Assembly (NCBI GenBank): GCA_947624985.1
Contig: CANQMO010000003.1
Span: 1 to 64,000, forward strand
Reading direction: 5' to 3'
Length of the DNA: 64,000 nt
From: an uncultured Oscillospiraceae bacterium
GTDB taxonomy: Bacteria; Bacillota; Clostridia; Oscillospirales; Oscillospiraceae
Made by a program: the position numbers and the translations under genes. Shown one piece after another: positions 8,397 to 16,327 of this stretch. The notes beneath the pieces are model-generated. The model was given only the letters and a program-made list of their open reading frames with translations. It ran no database searches and was not told the origin of the DNA. How positions within the stretch are numbered: the first letter of the stretch is position 1; every line of letters starts with the position of its first letter.

Positions 8397-9800
8397 ATGG
8401 AAAAAGACACCCGTATCGTGTCCTGGATGGAGGACCATCGTGACGAACTGATAAAAGACCTGTCGGCTCTGTGCCGTATCGACAGCGCCTCCGGCGCGCC
8501 GGAGCCCGGGGCGCCCTATGGCCCGAGGCCAAAAAAGGCGCTGGAGGCGGCCATGGCCCTTTGCGGCGGCTACGGCCTGCGGGTGACCGACCACGGGGAC
8601 CGGGTGATGACCGCCGACCTGGGCCCGGACACGCCCGCGCTGGATATCCTGGCCCATCTGGACGTGGTGGGTCCCGGCGACGGCTGGGACACGGACCCCT
8701 TCGAGCCGGTGGTCAAGCCGGACGGATATATCTATGGCCGGGGCGTGGCGGACGACAAAGGCGGCGCCGTGGCGGCGCTGTACGCCCTGCGGTGCGTAAA
8801 GGAACTGGGACTGCCTCTGTCCGGCCGCTGCCGCCTGATCCTTGGCACGGACGAGGAAAACGGCTCCAGCGACGTGGCCTGGTACTACCAGCGGGTAAAG
8901 CCTGCCCCCATGACCTTTACGCCGGACTCGGACTTTCCCGTGTGCAACGCCGAGAAGGGCTTTTACCGGCTGCGCTTCACTAAAAAGTGGGCCCGGGAGA
9001 CGGTCACGCCCCGGGTGTGCGAGATGCACGGGGGCTTTCGGGTGAACGTGGTGCCGGGGCAGGCCTCCGCGGTGATCGCGGGCATGCCCGAGGCCGACCT
9101 GCTGGCCGGGGCTACGCCTCTGGCGGCGGAGCTGGGCGCCGCGGTCAGCACTGAAAAGATGGAGGCGGGCGTGAAGCTGACGGTGGTGGCCAGGGGCTGC
9201 CACGCGGCCCAGCCGGAGACCGGCGTCAACGCCAATACGGCCCTGATCCGGGTACTGAGCGGCCTGCCCCTGGCGGACTGCGACAGCACGAAGGCCATCC
9301 ATGAACTGGACGCCGTGCTGCCCCACGGGGACTGGTACGGCAGGGCCCTGGGCATTGCCCAGGCCGACGAGGTGACCGGTGCTCTCACCTGCTCCTTCAC
9401 CCAGATCGACTTTACCGAGACGGGTTTGGACGGTCTGTGCGACTGCCGGGTGCCGGTGTGCGCCACGGTGGACAACTGCAAGAAGGTGGCCGACGGGGAG
9501 ATGCGGTCCCTGGGCTATGAGACGGGGGGCGACATGATCCCGCCCCACTATACCCCCGCCGACGGCGTCTTTATTCAGACCCTGAACCGGTGCTACGAGG
9601 CGTACACCGGCAATCCGGGCGGCTGCTACTCCATGGGCGGCGGCACCTATGTGCACGATGTGCCCGGCGGCGTGGCCTTCGGCGTAGTGATGCCGGGGGA
9701 GGACGTGCGCATGCACGGGGCCAACGAGCGGATCCGGGTGGAGCACCTGCTCACTGCGGCGAAGATATTCGCCCACTGCATAGCGGACCTTTGCAAATGA
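8397..9800 (+). CDS. M20-family dipeptidase (PepV/Sapep-like)
   Basis: This 467-residue protein is an M20 metallopeptidase. Metal-binding and catalytic segments are visible: LAHLDVVGPGDGW (His ligand and following Asp), YGRGVADDKGG (bridging Asp), LGTDEENGSSD (catalytic Glu pair) and the late GGGTYVHDV. The length and the inserted lid region match the PepV/Sapep dipeptidase branch, which cleaves dipeptides in the cytoplasm. There is no signal peptide. The start at 8397 is preceded by AAAGGAG (8382-8388); an in-frame ATG further upstream lacks a ribosome binding site. It stands alone and ends at a terminator shared with the convergent DUF4173 gene. Confidence 0.9.
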   Translation: MEKDTRIVSWMEDHRDELIKDLSALCRIDSASGAPEPGAPYGPRPKKALEAAMALCGGYGLRVTDHGDRVMTADLGPDTPALDILAHLDVVGPGDGWDTDPFEPVVKPDGYIYGRGVADDKGGAVAALYALRCVKELGLPLSGRCRLILGTDEENGSSDVAWYYQRVKPAPMTFTPDSDFPVCNAEKGFYRLRFTKKWARETVTPRVCEMHGGFRVNVVPGQASAVIAGMPEADLLAGATPLAAELGAAVSTEKMEAGVKLTVVARGCHAAQPETGVNANTALIRVLSGLPLADCDSTKAIHELDAVLPHGDWYGRALGIAQADEVTGALTCSFTQIDFTETGLDGLCDCRVPVCATVDNCKKVADGEMRSLGYETGGDMIPPHYTPADGVFIQTLNRCYEAYTGNPGGCYSMGGGTYVHDVPGGVAFGVVMPGEDVRMHGANERIRVEHLLTAAKIFAHCIADLCK

Positions 9801-9811
9801 CAACGGCATAG

Positions 9812-9839
9812 AAAAAGCCCGGCGGCAGCCGGGCTTTTT
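9812..9839. terminator. Bidirectional terminator
   Basis: The stem GCCCGGC/GCCGGGC is flanked by A5 on the left and T6 on the right, between convergent genes. It is a typical two-way intrinsic terminator. Confidence 0.9.
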
Positions 9840-9844
9840 TGTCG

Positions 9845-11302
9845 TCATTTTTCGGCCCGGGACGCGCTCAGGCACCACTGGGGCCAGGGGACCCGGTCGG
9901 CGCCGTCCTGTTCCAACTGCCGGATGAGGTACCGGCATTCCGGTTCGCCCGCCCCGTCCAGTCTCCGCAGAGCCGGCAGCGCGTCGCGGCCAAGGTTGCG
10001 CAGATAGAACGTGTCTACCTGCTCCAGCCGCCCGGACAGATACCGGTCCACGTTGTAGTCCGCGATCATGCCGCAGGGATTTGCCAGACACAGCGCGCAC
10101 CACAGAGCCAGGGCGAAGGCGCCCGCCACGCGGAAAAACCCGAAGCCGGGACGGACCAGCTTCCGGGCCGCCGCCAGCAGCCCCACACAGACCACCGCCA
10201 TGGCCCACAGGGTCAGCAGCCGCAGTATGCTCATGCCGTAAGCCAGGATGTAAAGCCGCATCCGCCAGAAGGCGGAGACCAGTATCACGGCGGTGAGCGC
10301 CAGCAGCACCCCCAGCAGCGCCCGGAGCGCCCTGCCCCCCGGGGACGCGAACCGGCCGGCGTCGGTCCCCAGCAGACACAGCCCCAGATCGATGACCGCC
10401 ACCGCCACCAGCTGGAAAAACCCGCTCCGGGCGTACTCTGCCCAGCCGCCGGCCATGGAGGCCGCCTCGGCGCCGCCGAACAGATAGCGTATCTGGATAA
10501 CGCAAAACACCGTGTAAACGGCGTCCAGCAGCCCGGTCACCGGGAGAAACGGCGCGGCGTACCGGGGCCTGACCGGCGCGGTTTTTTCCGGAGCGGGACC
10601 GGCCTGCCGTATGAAGTACAGTGCCGAGGCCAGAAACGGGACCAGCGCCAGCACCCGCGCCGTCCGGACGAGCGCGCCCTCCGGTATGGCGTCCAGCCGG
10701 AAGCCGCTGAAAATACCGGCGAACACCGGATCGGCGCTGGCCAGCAGCCACAGCACCACTCCCAGCACCGGCAGGGCGATCGCCGCCGCCAAAAGCGCCT
10801 GGCCCACCTGGGCCCTCCCCCGGCGGCAGGCCATACCCAGGGCCAGGAAGGGCCGGCCCAGACGGGTGAAGAAGGCGGCGAAGGAGAGGCGGACCGTCTG
10901 CCACAGGGCGGCAGGCAGGCCGGGGGCCAGGTGGCCGGACAGAGCGAAGGTGGCCATGGCGGCCGCCGGCAGGATGACCAGGCAGTTGAGCACCACAAAG
11001 ACCGGGCTATGGTAAAGGGCGCAGGCCAATCCCAGAGCCAGGGCGGAAGCCGTGCAGAACAGGCTTCCGGCATGGAGGCGGACCCTTTTGCCCAGCACGG
11101 TGAACACGGCGGCGAAGTGGGCGCACACCAGCGCCAGTATACCCAGGTGGGGCAGGCCCGTGTTTTCCGGACCGAAGCAGACCCAGAAAAGCCACGCCAG
11201 CGCAAGCGCCAGCAGCGGGATGGCCCCATCCCGCCAGGTCAGAGATGGGGGAGAGGGTGATATATTGGTTTCCATAATATCAGTTTTCTTTTCTTCATCC
11301 AT
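9845..11302 (-). CDS. DUF4173/DUF4153-type multi-pass membrane protein
   Basis: This 485-residue protein has about ten to twelve hydrophobic segments. The central motif QIRYLFGGAE...WAEYARSGFFQLVAVAVIDLG resembles the conserved core of DUF4173 (DUF4153-like) proteins, membrane proteins of unknown function in Firmicutes. The C-terminus (CGMIADYNVDRYLSGR, DTFYLRNLG, PALRRL) is also typical. It overlaps the preceding small XRE regulator gene by 8 bases and is the last gene of a five-gene minus-strand operon with three DUF2975 proteins. No enzymatic motif is visible. Confidence 0.75.
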   Translation of the reverse strand: MDEEKKTDIMETNISPSPPSLTWRDGAIPLLALALAWLFWVCFGPENTGLPHLGILALVCAHFAAVFTVLGKRVRLHAGSLFCTASALALGLACALYHSPVFVVLNCLVILPAAAMATFALSGHLAPGLPAALWQTVRLSFAAFFTRLGRPFLALGMACRRGRAQVGQALLAAAIALPVLGVVLWLLASADPVFAGIFSGFRLDAIPEGALVRTARVLALVPFLASALYFIRQAGPAPEKTAPVRPRYAAPFLPVTGLLDAVYTVFCVIQIRYLFGGAEAASMAGGWAEYARSGFFQLVAVAVIDLGLCLLGTDAGRFASPGGRALRALLGVLLALTAVILVSAFWRMRLYILAYGMSILRLLTLWAMAVVCVGLLAAARKLVRPGFGFFRVAGAFALALWCALCLANPCGMIADYNVDRYLSGRLEQVDTFYLRNLGRDALPALRRLDGAGEPECRYLIRQLEQDGADRVPWPQWCLSASRAEK

Positions 11303-11510
11303 CGTCCTCGTCCTCCCGGAACTCCAGGATGTCTCCCGGCTGGCAGTCCAATGCCCGGCAGATGGCGTCCAGCGTTGAAAACCGCACAGCTTTGGCCTTT
11401 CCCGTCTTGAGAACGGACAGATTGGCGATGGTGAGGCCGATCTTCTCCGATAGCTGGGTCAGGCTCATATGCCGCTTTGCCAGCATTACATCAAGGTTAA
11501 CATAAATCAT
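11295..11510 (-). CDS. Small XRE-family transcriptional regulator (YozG-like)
   Basis: This 71-residue protein is a bare helix-turn-helix domain of the Cro/C1 (XRE) type (LDVMLAKRHMSLTQLSEKIGLTIANLSVLKTGKAKAV). Its length and the ending ALDCQPGDILEFREDED place it with the YozG-like regulators that regularly accompany DUF2975 membrane proteins. It lies between the third DUF2975 gene and the DUF4173 gene in one operon. A likely operator is the inverted repeat over the operon's -35 box (13155-13172), which would make the operon autoregulated; that link is inference. Confidence 0.88.
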   Translation of the reverse strand: MIYVNLDVMLAKRHMSLTQLSEKIGLTIANLSVLKTGKAKAVRFSTLDAICRALDCQPGDILEFREDEDDG

Positions 11511-11519
11511 AACAATTCC

Positions 11520-12056
11520 TTAAATGGTCAGGTCGTTCACCGCCTGCTCCACGGCGGCATTTTCCGCCAGACGGCTCAAAAGAAACAGCACCGCCGTGCC
11601 GATGGCGGCGGCCAGGGTCAGAAACAGCACGTCCAAAACGTAGGTATCCAGCCGGCAGTAGAGCCCTTGCAGCACGCTCATCCGCTCGCTTACCCGGTCG
11701 GCCCGGTCATAGAGCATCACCCAGACCAGCAGAGCCAGCAGCGCCGTGACGGCCGCGCCGCACCGGCCCATCCGCCGCAGGCGCGGGGCGGTGCCGCCGT
11801 CAAAGCCACGGCCCGCGCCGCACTGACCGGCCAGGACCCACATATCCCACAGCGCGGGCAGCAAAGCCGCCAGGACCAGCAGGATCAGCGTCTCCGCCCG
11901 GACGGACCGGCCGAACACCCCGTAGGAGGCGTCCCAGGCCAGTCCCCGGGCGGCCAGGACCAGATGGTATATGTTGTCCGCCGCCAGGTACAGCCACATA
12001 GCCGCTCCCAGCAGCACCAGAGCCCGCAGGCCGCGGGAGAGAAGTCTGTTATGCAT
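11520..12056 (-). CDS. DUF2975 membrane protein (third of three)
   Basis: This 178-residue protein has four predicted membrane helices, the family's usual architecture, with a short central loop (AGRGFDGGTAPRLRRMGRCG) and the conserved C-terminal ending VNDLTI. DUF2975 proteins are uncharacterised and are nearly always encoded beside a small XRE regulator, as here, where it lies 9 bases upstream of the regulator. It shares its topology and ending with the two paralogues upstream. Confidence 0.75.
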   Translation of the reverse strand: MHNRLLSRGLRALVLLGAAMWLYLAADNIYHLVLAARGLAWDASYGVFGRSVRAETLILLVLAALLPALWDMWVLAGQCGAGRGFDGGTAPRLRRMGRCGAAVTALLALLVWVMLYDRADRVSERMSVLQGLYCRLDTYVLDVLFLTLAAAIGTAVLFLLSRLAENAAVEQAVNDLTI

Positions 12057-12071
12057 TGTGCGCGCCTCCTT

Positions 12072-12611
12072 TCAGACCGTCAGGGCGTTTTCGTCCAGCA
12101 GCTTCGCCGCGTGGCCGGCGGACCGGCTCAGGGCCAGGGCGACGGCTGTCAGGGCGGCGCTGCCCAGAGTCAGGCCGATGTACAGCAGCATGGTGCCGTC
12201 CAGCACCGCGGGGATGCCCCAGAGAAAGCCGGACCCCAGCCGGTCCACCCGGAACGACAACATCATCGCGTCCGACGCGGCCAGCAGAGCGGTCTCCAGC
12301 CCGATCAGCCACGCCAGCCGCCGCAGCCGCTTCTGCTGATAAAATCCCCGGCCCAGCCCCACCTGCCGGAACAGCCCCCAGCCCGCCCCCAGAATGGGAA
12401 AGACGGCGGCAATGGACAGGCAGACCAGAAGGTCGCAGACAAAACTCCGCCGGTAGACGGACGCGGTAGGGTCTGTCGGGTCCAGCATCATGTTGTAGCA
12501 GTTGCGGACCGTATATAGATTCAAGTGTAGCTGCCACAGACAGGCCAGGCCGATCAGCACCAGCAATGCCCGCAGCAGAAGGGATATCGCTTTCAGTTCT
12601 TTCCGTTCCAT
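12072..12611 (-). CDS. DUF2975 membrane protein (second of three)
   Basis: This 179-residue protein has four predicted membrane helices, a central loop with the family's charged pattern (VGLGRGFYQQKRLRRLAWLIG) and the ending LLDENALTV in place of NDLTI. It is separated by only 15 bases from the genes on either side, within a minus-strand operon. The function is unknown; sensing of a membrane signal for the adjacent XRE regulator is one possibility but is unsupported by direct evidence. Confidence 0.73.
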   Translation of the reverse strand: MERKELKAISLLLRALLVLIGLACLWQLHLNLYTVRNCYNMMLDPTDPTASVYRRSFVCDLLVCLSIAAVFPILGAGWGLFRQVGLGRGFYQQKRLRRLAWLIGLETALLAASDAMMLSFRVDRLGSGFLWGIPAVLDGTMLLYIGLTLGSAALTAVALALSRSAGHAAKLLDENALTV

Positions 12612-12625
12612 GGCGTATCCTCCCG

Positions 12626-13105
12626 TCAGATGGTCAGGTCGTTGTCGTCCTGGAGGTCAGCGGCCTTCAGCGTCAGGTGGCTCAAGGCTGCGGCGCCGGC
12701 GGTGGCGGAGACGCCGACAACGGCTATGACCAGCAGGAGCACATAGAACCACTCATTGCCGTTTGCAAAAGGCACATGGTCGTGAAAATAGGAGGTAAGG
12801 CCCCACAGGATGACCAGCACTGTATCGATCAGGGCGCAAAAGCTGACGCGCCGGAGGCCCCGCGCGTTTTCCACGCAGAAGCTGTTGTTTTTGCCGATCC
12901 GGGTCAGGATGCGCCAGGCGTCGATCATGGCGATCAGCACCGGTATCAAAATAGAGAACGGCAAAGCGTTGGCCGTCAAAATGTAGTCCGGTTCGATCAA
13001 GGACAGAACGAAGTTTTTTCCGAACCAGTAGAAGAAGAACAGCCACACCAGTCCGCACAGGGCCACGACCGCCCGCAGCAGGATGGATAGCTCCTTTTGT
13101 TTCAT
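12626..13105 (-). CDS. DUF2975 membrane protein (first of three)
   Basis: This 159-residue protein has four predicted membrane helices and ends DLQDDNDLTI, the DUF2975 C-terminal signature. The central loop ILTRIGKNNSFCVENARGLRRVSFCALID is the best match to the family among the three paralogues. The start at 13105 is preceded by a strong GGAGGTGAT; an in-frame ATG 24 bases upstream has no comparable site. It is the promoter-proximal gene of the DUF2975-XRE-DUF4173 operon. Confidence 0.78.
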   Translation of the reverse strand: MKQKELSILLRAVVALCGLVWLFFFYWFGKNFVLSLIEPDYILTANALPFSILIPVLIAMIDAWRILTRIGKNNSFCVENARGLRRVSFCALIDTVLVILWGLTSYFHDHVPFANGNEWFYVLLLVIAVVGVSATAGAAALSHLTLKAADLQDDNDLTI

Positions 13106-13129
13106 GGATATCACCTCCGATTTGCCCAC

Positions 13130-13158
13130 AGGATAGCACGGATATTACCGAATGTCAA
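13130..13158 (-). promoter_or_regulatory. Promoter of the DUF2975-XRE operon
   Basis: On the minus strand TTGACA (13153-13158) and TATCCT (13130-13135) are spaced by 17 bases, about 25 bases before the first start codon. The -35 is perfect and the -10 matches 4 of 6. Confidence 0.65.
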
Positions 13159-13172
13159 TAAAAATTTATTGA
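13155..13172. promoter_or_regulatory. Inverted-repeat operator overlapping the -35 box
   Basis: TCAATAAA-AA-TTTATTGA is a perfect 8-bp inverted repeat overlapping the -35 hexamer of the DUF2975-XRE operon. A degenerate second copy (CGATAA...TTATTCG) follows at about 13177-13193. Repression by the operon's own small XRE protein is likely but inferred. Confidence 0.6.
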
Positions 13173-13243
13173 TTTTCGATAAAAAATTATTCGCTCGCAT
13201 TTTTTCGACAGCGCCCGCATACATAGTATGGGAGGGGTGGCAT

Positions 13244-13537
13244 ATGCTATGCAGGTTTTCCGATTTTCGCTATAAAGAGGTCATCAACGTCCGCACAGGG
13301 TGCCGGCTGGGGTATGTGTGCGACGCCGAATTCACCTGGCCCGAGGGGCGTATCTCGGCCCTGATCGTACCGGGCAAGCCCCGGTATCTGGGCGTGTTCG
13401 GCCGGGAGGAGGATTATGTGCTGCCTTGGGAGTGCATAAGCCGGATCGGGGACGACATCATACTGGTGGAGTCCGAGCACGGCGTCCGCCGGGAAAAACG
13501 GCCCAAAAAGCCGATATTCGCGGGAAAAAACACTTGA
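13244..13537 (+). CDS. YlmC/YmxH-family PRC-barrel sporulation protein
   Basis: This 97-residue protein is a PRC-barrel domain of the YlmC/YmxH type found in endospore formers. The signature runs RYKEVINVRTGCRLGYVCDAEF, then the PGKPRYLGVFGREEDYVLPWECISRIGDDIILV core. The start was placed at ATG 13244, 6 bases after GGAGGGG; the same frame extends upstream without a start supported by a binding site. YlmC/YmxH proteins are expressed in sporulation but their exact role is unresolved. The gene is divergent from the DUF2975 operon and precedes the rpsB promoter, which begins inside its last codons. Confidence 0.85.
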   Translation: MLCRFSDFRYKEVINVRTGCRLGYVCDAEFTWPEGRISALIVPGKPRYLGVFGREEDYVLPWECISRIGDDIILVESEHGVRREKRPKKPIFAGKNT

Positions 13538-13562
13538 AATGAGCCTGCCGCTCTGATATAAT
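13534..13562 (+). promoter_or_regulatory. Sigma-A promoter of rpsB-tsf
   Basis: TTGAAA (13534-13539) and TATAAT (13557-13562) have a 17-base spacer. The transcript would have a leader of about 110 bases, long enough for an S2-responsive structure, though I could not confirm the Firmicutes rpsB leader fold by eye. Confidence 0.8.
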
Positions 13563-13677
13563 ATTCCAGCTTGCCTATTACGCACGGACTCTGACGCACG
13601 GCCCTGTCCCGCAAGGGTGGCCGCAAGGATGAGGGGTCCGGAGGGGTAAAACTGAAAAAATAAGGAGGAAAAACGTA

Positions 13678-14430
13678 ATGGCAGTAGTGACGATGAAACA
13701 GCTTCTGGAGGCCGGCGTCCACTTCGGACACCAGACCCGCCGCTGGAACCCCAAGATGGCCGAGTACATCTATCTGGAGCGCAACGGCATCTATATCATC
13801 GACCTGCAGAAGACCGCCAAGAAGCTGGAGGAGGCGTATGCCTTTGTGCGCCAGCTTTCCGAGAACGGCCAGTCCATCCTGTTCGTGGGCACCAAGAAGC
13901 AGGCCCATGACGCCGTGGCCGAGGAGGCCAGCCGGGTGGGCCAGTACTACGTCAACGCCCGGTGGCTGGGCGGCATGCTCACCAACTTCAAGACCATGCG
14001 CACCCGTGTGGACCGGCTCAACCAGCTCAAGCGCATGCAGGAGGACGGCACCTTCGATATGCTGCCCAAGAAGGAAGTCATGAAGCTCATGGGCGAGCAG
14101 GCCAAGCTGGAGAAGTATCTGGGCGGCGTGAAGGACATGAAGAAGCTGCCCGGGGCCCTGTTCGTCATCGACCCCCGCAAGGAGCACAACGCCGTGGCCG
14201 AGGCCCGCAAGCTGCACATCCCCATCGTGGCCATCGTGGACACCAACTGCGACCCGGATGAGATCGACTATGTGATCCCCGGCAACGACGACGCCATCCG
14301 CGCCATCCGGCTCATCTCCAACGCCATGGCAAACGCCGTGCAGGAGGGCCGTCAGGGCATGGACGAGCAGACCGGAGAGATGGCCGCGCCCGAGGCGCAG
14401 GAAGAGACCGCTAAGGAGGAAGAGGAATAA
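13678..14430 (+). CDS. rpsB: 30S ribosomal protein S2
   Basis: This 250-residue protein is S2, which binds the 30S subunit late, at the head-body junction. Diagnostic segments are [57 protein letters not shown] and [19 protein letters not shown]. The C-terminal tail is acidic and rich in Glu and Ala. A strong AAGGAGG precedes the start, and the gene overlaps tsf by one base (TAATG). It is the normal rpsB-tsf pair, but the usual downstream neighbour pyrH is about 43 kb away. Confidence 0.98.
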   Translation: MAVVTMKQLLEAGVHFGHQTRRWNPKMAEYIYLERNGIYIIDLQKTAKKLEEAYAFVRQLSENGQSILFVGTKKQAHDAVAEEASRVGQYYVNARWLGGMLTNFKTMRTRVDRLNQLKRMQEDGTFDMLPKKEVMKLMGEQAKLEKYLGGVKDMKKLPGALFVIDPRKEHNAVAEARKLHIPIVAIVDTNCDPDEIDYVIPGNDDAIRAIRLISNAMANAVQEGRQGMDEQTGEMAAPEAQEETAKEEEE

Positions 14431-15347
14431 TGGCTGCTGTTACCGCGAAGATGGTCAACGACCTGCGCCAGAGCACCGGCGCGGGCCTGATGGATTGCAA
14501 AAAGGCCCTGGTGGCCTGCGACGGCGATATGGACAAGGCCGTCGACTACCTGCGTGAAAAGGGCCTTGCCAGCGCCGGCAAGAAGGCCAGCCGCATTGCC
14601 GCCGAGGGCATGGCCTATGCCGCCGTCATCGACGGCGTGGGCGTGGTGGTGGAAGTCAACTGCGAGAGCGACTTCGTCGCCAGCAACGAGAAGTTCACCG
14701 GCTTTGTGAAGGACCTGGCCAAGGTCATCGCCAAGGCCGACCCCGCCGATGTGGACGCCCTGCTGGCCTGCCAGTGGGTGGACGGCAAGACCACCGTGGC
14801 CGACGCCAAGAACGAGGTGTTCCTTGCCCTGCGTGAGAATATGCAGATCCGCCGCTTTGCCCGGGTGGCTGAGGGCGTGAACGTGCCCTATGTGCACATG
14901 AACGGCAAGGTGGGCGTGCTGGTGACGCTGGACACCGCCTCTACTGCCGAGCCCGTCATCGAGCTTGGCAAGGACGTGGCCATGCAGATCTGCGCCATGC
15001 GGCCCCAGTATCTGGACAAGAGCGTGGTGGACGAGGCTTTTATCGAGCATGAAAAGACCGTCCGTCTGGCCCAGGCCATGCAGGACCCCAAGAACTCCAA
15101 GAAGCCCGAGGCCATCATCGAGAAGATCGTCATGGGCGGTATCGAGAAGTATTACAAGGAGATCTGCCTTCTCCAGCAGGCCTATGTGAAGGGCGAGGGC
15201 GAGGACGTGGCCGCCCATGTGGCCGCCGTGGCCAAGGAAGTGGGCGCCCCCATCTCCGTGAAGGGCTACCTCCGCTTTGAGAAGGGCGAGGGGATCGAGA
15301 AGCGTCAGGACGACCTGGCCGCCGAAGTGGCCAAGATGATCAACTGA
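14430..15347 (+). CDS. tsf: Translation elongation factor Ts
   Basis: This 305-residue protein is EF-Ts, the GDP-exchange factor for EF-Tu. The N-terminal UBA-like domain (MVNDLRQSTGAGLMDCKKALVACDGDMDKAVDYLREKG) is unmistakable, followed by the core dimerisation domain (VEVNCESDFVASNEKF) and the C-terminal module. Its start codon overlaps the rpsB stop, indicating translational coupling. A hairpin of the repeat family described at 15366 follows the stop codon. Confidence 0.98.
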   Translation: MAAVTAKMVNDLRQSTGAGLMDCKKALVACDGDMDKAVDYLREKGLASAGKKASRIAAEGMAYAAVIDGVGVVVEVNCESDFVASNEKFTGFVKDLAKVIAKADPADVDALLACQWVDGKTTVADAKNEVFLALRENMQIRRFARVAEGVNVPYVHMNGKVGVLVTLDTASTAEPVIELGKDVAMQICAMRPQYLDKSVVDEAFIEHEKTVRLAQAMQDPKNSKKPEAIIEKIVMGGIEKYYKEICLLQQAYVKGEGEDVAAHVAAVAKEVGAPISVKGYLRFEKGEGIEKRQDDLAAEVAKMIN

Positions 15348-15365
15348 GGCAAAACCGATTAGAAA

Positions 15366-15401
15366 GGGCTCGTTGCAAAACGCGTGTTTTGCAGCGAGCC
15401 C
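15366..15401. repeat. Hairpin repeat, family 2, copy 1 (likely tsf terminator)
   Basis: A 16-bp stem with one wobble (GGGCTCGTTGCAAAAC pairs with GTTTTGCAGCGAGCCC) is followed by ATTTTCAT. A near-identical copy lies at 19283-19318, so the two bracket the ECF sigma/ABC cassette. Confidence 0.8.
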
Positions 15402-15690
15402 ATTTTCATGGGAGGGCGCCCGGAAACCGGGCTGAGAACCGACAAGATCAACTGCGGCGGCAAAGTCAGTGGGGAGGATAGTATACGACCCCCTCAAGAT
15501 CCGGGGTTCATTGCGTGGTATACTGCATAAAATTTAAGAAGTTTACAGCAGAGAGCGGATGGCGCATTTTGGCGCCATCCGCTCTCTGCTGCCATATTTT
15601 CATTTTTTGGGGTCATGCTGTCTTACGGCCAACGGCCTTCGTGAGACGCATTTTTTTGACCCTGTCATTTGTGGTGGTCTTTGTGATAAA
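15402..15690. other. Non-coding interval with structured elements
   Basis: No gene is supported here. The interval contains a possible long stem-loop (AGTATAC near 15480 pairs with GTATACT near 15521, enclosing ACCCC/GGGGT) and the long hairpin annotated separately at 15546. The base composition shifts from GC-rich to clearly AT-richer towards the ECF sigma gene. A structured small RNA is possible but unproven. Confidence 0.5.
15546..15591. terminator. Long perfect hairpin upstream of the ECF sigma operon
   Basis: Twenty perfectly paired bases (15546-15565 with 15572-15591) enclose a 6-base loop, followed within 25 bases by T-rich stretches (ATATTTTCATTTTTT). It would terminate transcription entering from tsf and so insulate the ECF operon. 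Confidence 0.65.
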
Positions 15691-15719
15691 ATGACAAAAT
15701 AGGCTCGACGATTTATAAT
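15691..15719 (+). promoter_or_regulatory. Sigma-A-like promoter of the ECF sigma operon
   Basis: ATGACA (15691-15696, 5 of 6) and TATAAT (15714-15719) are 17 bases apart, about 93 bases before the chosen start. Confidence 0.6.
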
Positions 15720-15811
15720 GAAATTGTGCTTTTACCATAAAATTGATGGCCGTTAAGTTAATTTGCGCTTTTTGCAGGTATTACATGGTAGAGACAGAAA
15801 GCTGGTGCCCT

Positions 15812-16327
15812 ATGAACGACGAAGAATTGATAAATAGAATACGTCAGGGCGATGAAGCTGCCGCCAATGAACTGGTACACCGCTACCACCCGCCCATCCT
15901 TCGCTATTGCAAGAGCCGCTGTGGGAATTGGGAACTAGCGGAGGATCTGACGCAGGAGACCTTTTTGCGGCTGTTTAGATACTTTCCCAGTTATAGAAAC
16001 GAAGCCGGCAGATTCAAAGCGTATCTGTTTTCTATTGCCGCCCGACTATGTAATACCGAGTGTAAAAAGTCTGTTTTAACTTCCCTGGATGATGTGGAGC
16101 AACTGGTGGACAAAACGGATATGCTCCGTCAAGTAGAGGACATGGACGAGATACGCAGTCTTTTGGAACGGCTCCCGCCAGAACAAAGAGAGACGATCAT
16201 CCTCCGTTTTGGGGATGAGTTCAGTTTTCCAGAGATCGCTAAATTGATGGATTGCAATATGAGTACGGCGCAAAGCCGTGTTGTCTATGCTTTGAACGCT
16301 ATGAGAAAGGAGCTCAGCCATGAGTGA
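15812..16327 (+). CDS. ECF-type RNA polymerase sigma factor
   Basis: This 171-residue protein is a group 4 sigma-70 factor. Region 2 is visible as RYCKSRCGNWELAEDLTQETFLRLFRYFPSY, and region 4 as LPPEQRETIILRFGDEFSFPEIAKLMDCNMSTAQSRVVYALNAMRKEL. No start codon has a strong ribosome binding site. ATG 15812 (MNDEELINRI) fits the family's usual start; 15785 is the alternative. It overlaps the next gene by 8 bases and heads a four-gene operon with a membrane protein, an ABC ATPase and a permease. The DNA is visibly more AT-rich than neighbouring genes, suggesting a different origin. The regulon and signal are unknown. Confidence 0.85.
   Translation: MNDEELINRIRQGDEAAANELVHRYHPPILRYCKSRCGNWELAEDLTQETFLRLFRYFPSYRNEAGRFKAYLFSIAARLCNTECKKSVLTSLDDVEQLVDKTDMLRQVEDMDEIRSLLERLPPEQRETIILRFGDEFSFPEIAKLMDCNMSTAQSRVVYALNAMRKELSHE

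Noticed and set aside
8301-10904. An 867-codon open frame on the minus strand across the M20 dipeptidase and DUF4173 genes
   Set aside because: It runs antisense through the convincing M20 gene and the shared terminator, and its protein is a low-complexity Gly/Arg/His/Pro string with no domain. It is a product of high GC content.
13195-13243. Possible sigma-E or sigma-G promoter upstream of the ylmC-like gene (CATACATAGTATG)
   Set aside because: The -10-like part is suggestive, but no matching -35 element is visible at the right spacing.
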